Source of the DNA: Xanthobacteraceae bacterium
Lineage (GTDB): Bacteria; Pseudomonadota; Alphaproteobacteria; Rhizobiales; Xanthobacteraceae
Direction of reading: 5' to 3'
Assembly (NCBI GenBank): GCA_030041005.1
Contig: JASHOR010000046.1
Location: 1 to 64,000, forward strand
Length of the DNA stretch: 64,000 bases
Position numbers and translations under genes: made by a program. Each line of letters opens with the position of its first letter. The stretch's first letter is position 1. The notes under the pieces are model-generated. The model did not search any database. It was not told the DNA's origin and worked only from the letters and a program-made list of their open reading frames with translations. Below, in pieces: positions 60,346 to 64,000 of this stretch.

Positions 60346-62184
60346 ATGGCCCTTCCTATTGAAGATTATGCACTGATCGGCAACTGCAAGACCGCAGCCT
60401 TGATCGGCCGCAACGGCTCGATCGATTGGTTGTGCTGCCCGCGCTTCGATTCGCCAGCCTGCTTTGCCGCCCTGCTTGGCGATGCCTACAACGGTCGCTG
60501 GCTTATTGCGCCAAAAGAGCCGTCCATCGACGTGAGACGGAATTATCGTCCCGGCACCCTCGTTCTGGAAACCGAATTTCAAACCAAAACCGGCACGGCC
60601 GCGCTCATCGATTTCATGCCGCTGGCAGATGGCGCTGACTTGGTGCGGATTGTAACCGGCCGCTCCGGGCGCGTGATCTTTCAGACCGAACTCGTGGTGC
60701 GTTTCAACTACGGAGTGGCCGTGCCGTGGGTGAACAAGCTTGACGACGGCACGATCAACGCAACTGCGGGTCCAGAACGTCTGGTCCTGCGCACCCCGTC
60801 CCCACTCTACGGTGAACATCTTAAAACAGTCGGCGAGTTCGCGGTCGAAGCCGGCCAGTCCATTCCCTTCGTCCTCTCCTACGAACCGTCATTTCAAAGT
60901 CATTCGCCGGCGATCGATCCGTTCGAGGCGCTGGCGCGCACGGAAACATTCTGGCATCAATGGAGCGATCGGTGTCCTGATCTTGGGCCTTGGACGGATG
61001 CGGTCAGACGGTCGCTCATCACGTTGAAGGCTTTGACGTATGCCCCCACAGGCGGCATCGTCGCCGCTGCCACGACTTCGCTGCCCGAGCGCATTGGCGG
61101 TACGAGGAACTGGGATTATCGCTTTTGCTGGCTGCGGGATGCCACTTTCACACTCCTGGCTCTTATAAATCTCGGCTATTACGACGAAGCACGGGCTTGG
61201 CGCCTCTGGCTTCTTCGGACCGTTGCCGGTAGCCCGAGCCAGATCCAGATCATGTACGGAGTGGGCGGCGAGCGATGGCTGCCGGAACTGATCGTTCCAT
61301 GGTTGTCGGGCTATGAGAACTCTTCACCTGTGCGGATCGGCAATGATGCGTCCAAGCAGTTGCAGCTCGACGTCTTCGGAGAGCTTTCCGACGCGACGTT
61401 TCAAGCGTTCAAGGCCGGCATGGGGATGTCCGAACGCGGCCGTGAGCTGCTGCCGGCGATATTAGAATATCTCGCCACGGCTTGGCAGCAGCCGGATGAA
61501 GGCATTTGGGAAGTGCGCGGTGGGCGGCAGCATTTCGTCCATTCTAAGGTGATGTGCTGGGTCGCGTTCGATCGCGCCGCGAAGATCGCGCAATCTCAGG
61601 GATCCAATGAATCGAGCCGGCGCTGGGGCGACATCGCCGACGAAATCCATGCTGATGTCTGCGAGCGCGGTTTCGACCGCGAGCTCAACAGTTTTGTTCA
61701 GGCCTACGGCTCCAAGCGGCTTGATGCCAGCTTGTTGCTGCTCCCCCTCGTTGGCTTTCTTCCACCAGAGGACCCGCGGATCCGCGGGACGCTGCAGGCG
61801 GTCGAGGACAAACTGCTCATCGACGGCGAATTCGTTCTGCGCTATGAAACCGAACATGGCGTTGACGGCCTGCCACAAGGCGAGGGCGCCTTTCTGGCGT
61901 GCAGCTTTTTTCTCGTCGACAACTACATACTGCAGGGCCGTTATGCGGAGGCCCGGAAACTGTTTGAGCGTTTGCTCTCACGCCGTAATGACGTAGGCTT
62001 GCTCGCCGAAGAGACCGATCCGCTGAACGGACGCATGCTTGGCAACTTCCCGCAGGCCTATAGCCATGTGGGCCTGATCAACTGTGCCCTCAATCTCAGC
62101 CGGCAGAAGGGGCCGGCGGAGGAACGCGCTCGGGCGCAGGGAGCACCGGCTGTTGCTTCCGTCGCAGCGGAGGACAACGGTTAG
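60346..62184 (+). CDS. Glycoside hydrolase family 15 protein (glucoamylase/trehalase-like)
   Basis: The 612-aa product has the bacterial GH15 layout. An N-terminal beta-sandwich domain starts IEDYALIGNCKTAALIGRNG and SIDWLCCPRFDSPACFAALL; the (alpha/alpha)6 barrel follows, with GGTRNWDYRFCWLRDATFTL and the probable catalytic acid in a later helix (EGIWEVRGGRQHFVHSKVM). No signal peptide is seen, so it acts on an internal alpha-glucan or trehalose. Ribosome site GGGAG precedes the ATG. Alphaproteobacterial relatives sometimes accompany trehalose or glycogen genes, which are absent here. Confidence 0.93.
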   Translation: MALPIEDYALIGNCKTAALIGRNGSIDWLCCPRFDSPACFAALLGDAYNGRWLIAPKEPSIDVRRNYRPGTLVLETEFQTKTGTAALIDFMPLADGADLVRIVTGRSGRVIFQTELVVRFNYGVAVPWVNKLDDGTINATAGPERLVLRTPSPLYGEHLKTVGEFAVEAGQSIPFVLSYEPSFQSHSPAIDPFEALARTETFWHQWSDRCPDLGPWTDAVRRSLITLKALTYAPTGGIVAAATTSLPERIGGTRNWDYRFCWLRDATFTLLALINLGYYDEARAWRLWLLRTVAGSPSQIQIMYGVGGERWLPELIVPWLSGYENSSPVRIGNDASKQLQLDVFGELSDATFQAFKAGMGMSERGRELLPAILEYLATAWQQPDEGIWEVRGGRQHFVHSKVMCWVAFDRAAKIAQSQGSNESSRRWGDIADEIHADVCERGFDRELNSFVQAYGSKRLDASLLLLPLVGFLPPEDPRIRGTLQAVEDKLLIDGEFVLRYETEHGVDGLPQGEGAFLACSFFLVDNYILQGRYAEARKLFERLLSRRNDVGLLAEETDPLNGRMLGNFPQAYSHVGLINCALNLSRQKGPAEERARAQGAPAVASVAAEDNG

Positions 62185-62430
62185 GCCGTTCCACCGTTTC
62201 TTCGTGGCACCGATCTTGGCACCGCGCCGCGGTATCCCCTGCGGCTCGTTCGATACAGGCGGATGGCGGATGAGCGGGCACGGCGTGAACCGCAGCGCGG
62301 ACGCTTCAGGCAGTTCTCCAACCTCGATGGCGGGAATGCAGCGGTCGAACGGCCGCTTGCAGTGGACCGGCAATCAGCAATGCAGTAGATTTCAACTCAA
62401 AGACTGGCGGCGTGACATCAGAGGCGTGCA

Positions 62431-62931
62431 ATGGAAGAACCAAGAACGGCGACATCGACGAGTGACTGGCGGAACCAGCTCAATGAATATGCGGCCAACT
62501 CCGTCGCTTCCGTATTCGAGCTCAAAACGCGACTGCTCAAGCAGGGGCGAACGAACCTGCCGCTCGCCGCAACCGACAGAATGAGCGTCGTGCTCAAATG
62601 TTATGCCGAAGGCGGAGAGAACGAGCTTCATTCCCATCCCTACGAGGACCATGTTTTCGTTCTGCTGCAGGGCGAAGCATGCTTTTTCGCCCCCGACGGC
62701 ACCACCACCGTCCTTAAGGCCCATCAAGGCATCATGCTGCCAGCCGGAACGCTGTATTCCTTCAAGGCCCAAGGCGACCAAAACCTGGTGCTGCTGCGGA
62801 TCGGCACGACGATCGAGGCCGGCGCCGATCCGCTGGCGCGGACGGACGTCGACGGCAGGCCCTTCGACGGCTACTCGCCTGAAAACAAGCGGCGGGAGGT
62901 CGTCTTCGACGGTGATCGTCTGTTCGTTTGA
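62431..62931 (+). CDS. Cupin-domain protein
   Basis: The 166-aa product has a single cupin barrel (about residues 50-130): CYAEGGENELHSHPYEDHVF supplies the H-x-H and nearby acid/His ligands, and GIMLPAGTLYSFKAQGDQNL the second motif. It probably binds a metal and a small ligand, in the way of many uncharacterised cupins near catabolic genes. It lies about 245 bases after the GH15 gene, same strand; a common transcript is possible but not shown. Confidence 0.85.
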   Translation: MEEPRTATSTSDWRNQLNEYAANSVASVFELKTRLLKQGRTNLPLAATDRMSVVLKCYAEGGENELHSHPYEDHVFVLLQGEACFFAPDGTTTVLKAHQGIMLPAGTLYSFKAQGDQNLVLLRIGTTIEAGADPLARTDVDGRPFDGYSPENKRREVVFDGDRLFV

Positions 62932-63109
62932 ATGGTGCCGTGGGTCTGGTGACAAGAGATCCGCCGGCGTCGATCGAGCCGAGGACCTGCCGGGCGGCGT
63001 ACGGTGTTCGGCCACGACGGCGACAGAGCAGCCATTGACCCGACCGTTGCGCCGTTGGAGCGCAATCGCTTCAGATTGAATCGATTACGCTCTATAATTT
63101 TTTGTTGGG

Positions 63110-63154
63110 GCATGATCTTTTCGGAAAACCGGTGCCCACTTTTCCGGATCATGC
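63110..63154. repeat. Rhizobiales-type palindromic repeat (GCATGATC/GATCATGC)
   Basis: GCATGATC (63110-63117) and GATCATGC (63147-63154) enclose TTTTCGGAAAACCGG...CTTTTCCG. The preceding text (GCAATCGCTTCAGATTGAAT, 63062 onward) is the usual flank of this very common intergenic repeat in Bradyrhizobium-type genomes. It lies between the cupin gene and the convergent deacetylase gene. Confidence 0.8.
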
Positions 63155-63164
63155 TCCAGGATTG

Positions 63165-64000
63165 CTAAGTTGCCTCGGTCTCTCGGATCGTCAGATCGCT
63201 TTCAAGCGCCCATTTGGCGATGGCATCCTTGCGAGCAAACCAGACTCCCGGCTTCTTTTGCGCATATTCGATGAAGCGCCGAAGAGCGCGTGTCCTGGCC
63301 GGACGGGCGACCCTGTCGTGCCAACTGATCACCATCATCCGGCGCTTGCGGGCGGCTTCCTCGTACAACGTGTCGAACTCGTCCCGAAGCGCGCTCTCAT
63401 AGCCGTTGTTGTCCATGCTCAGCAGGATGAAGTGCTCGAAGTCGTTCAGGTGACGCGTGTAGGGCACCACGACGAACGGTTTGTCGTTGACCGGAACGAT
63501 GAACGGCTCGTCGCGGCTGACATCGTCGATATGGTAGAGAAATCCAAGCTCCTGGAGAATGGACAGCGTATTCGGACTGCGGCGTAACGCTTTGCAATTG
63601 TAGCCGAGCGGCGTTTGCCCGGTGACCCGTATGACACTGTCCATTCCTGCCTTGATGAAGGCATACTCCTCATCGCGGGACATCTGCATCTGCCAGTCGT
63701 GCATCTTGCCGTGGGCGGCACATTCGTGGCCGCGCTCCGCAATCTCCACCCCGATTTCGGGGATGAGATCGACGCAGTTTCCGCTGATGAACGACGAGCA
63801 TTTGATGTCATAGCGGTCGAACAAGTCGAGCAGCCGCGGAATCCCCTCGCGATAGCCATACTGGACGTTGGTCTCGGCGGGCAGATCGGGATAGCGCTTG
63901 CCGTCGGGAGCCACAAATGTCAGCGGCGGCTCGGCCGGCGATTCCACCATCAGCGACAGGGATATCGCGAGGCGTGCCCCGTCCGGCCAGAACTGCGGCG
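63165..64000 (-). CDS. Polysaccharide deacetylase (NodB-like), 5' end beyond the window
   Basis: The frame is open up to the window edge. The text before the Met at 63950 (PQFWPDGARLAISLSLMVES) is the normal start of the NodB fold in PuuE-like deacetylases, so the true start lies past 64000. At least 277 residues are visible, with the metal His pair in RGHECAAHGKMHDW, LGYNCKALRRSPNTL and VISWHDRVARPARTR. PuuE/chitooligosaccharide-type deacetylases remove acetyl or ureido groups. No neighbouring clue to the substrate is available. Confidence 0.88.
   Translation of the reverse strand, partial: PQFWPDGARLAISLSLMVESPAEPPLTFVAPDGKRYPDLPAETNVQYGYREGIPRLLDLFDRYDIKCSSFISGNCVDLIPEIGVEIAERGHECAAHGKMHDWQMQMSRDEEYAFIKAGMDSVIRVTGQTPLGYNCKALRRSPNTLSILQELGFLYHIDDVSRDEPFIVPVNDKPFVVVPYTRHLNDFEHFILLSMDNNGYESALRDEFDTLYEEAARKRRMMVISWHDRVARPARTRALRRFIEYAQKKPGVWFARKDAIAKWALESDLTIRETEAT

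Overview
The window looks like a chromosomal segment of an alphaproteobacterium, most likely of the Bradyrhizobium/Rhodopseudomonas group (Hyphomicrobiales). The basis is high GC, a phasin, Bug-type (TctC) binding proteins, EmrAB/DHA2 efflux pumps, and two kinds of palindromic intergenic repeat that I know from that group (2821-2941 and 63110-63154). There is no rRNA, CRISPR array, transposase or phage. One tRNA gene, tRNA-Lys(CUU), is at 49459-49534.

Layout. 0.4-8 kb: MarR regulator divergent from a ClC channel with CBS domains, a mono-haem exported propeller protein, a coiled-coil membrane protein and an MFS carrier. 8.4-14.6 kb: a translationally coupled exported phosphoesterase / cupredoxin / ECF sigma / anti-sigma operon, then EmrAB-type efflux and a second cupredoxin. 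15-27.5 kb: a small conserved protein with a strong terminator, phasin, DHA2 pump, a lower-GC secreted pair (Cys-rich 89-aa peptide and 1103-aa PDZ protein), histidine phosphatase, an orphan CoxL-like subunit, DUF302 and 2OG-Fe(II) oxygenase genes. 27.5-41 kb: two catabolic gene sets. One (27.5-35 kb) has hydrolase, cyclase, Ntn hydrolase, DUF2237, SDR and MetE-like genes divergent from a GntR regulator and a TctC protein. The other (35-40.7 kb) has hydrolase, IclR, SDR, TPP enzyme, a small HTH-like protein and a Rieske oxygenase. 42.6-47.9 kb: a tightly coupled four-gene cassette of PqqD-like protein, ATP-grasp ligase, DapDC-fold PLP decarboxylase, and a urea-transporter/M23-peptidase fusion. 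50-59.8 kb: a glycyl radical enzyme (GRE) module. 60-64 kb: GH15 glucoamylase, cupin and a polysaccharide deacetylase cut by the window edge.

The two best candidates for undescribed systems are the GRE module and the PqqD/ATP-grasp cassette. The GRE module appears self-contained: the enzyme, its radical-SAM activase, a ferredoxin and ferredoxin reductase for electrons, a SAM synthetase for co-substrate, an SDR, and a phosphofructokinase homologue with altered catalytic residues. FNR/FixK-type boxes lie upstream. It sits beside tRNA-Lys and among copies of a dispersed repeat, which suggests an acquired island.

A bimodular palindromic repeat of about 165 bp occurs in full, partial or diverged form at eight places in the window. 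Short perfect tandem duplications (13-18 bp) recur in non-coding DNA at six places. Function calls come from reading the translations; no searches were run.
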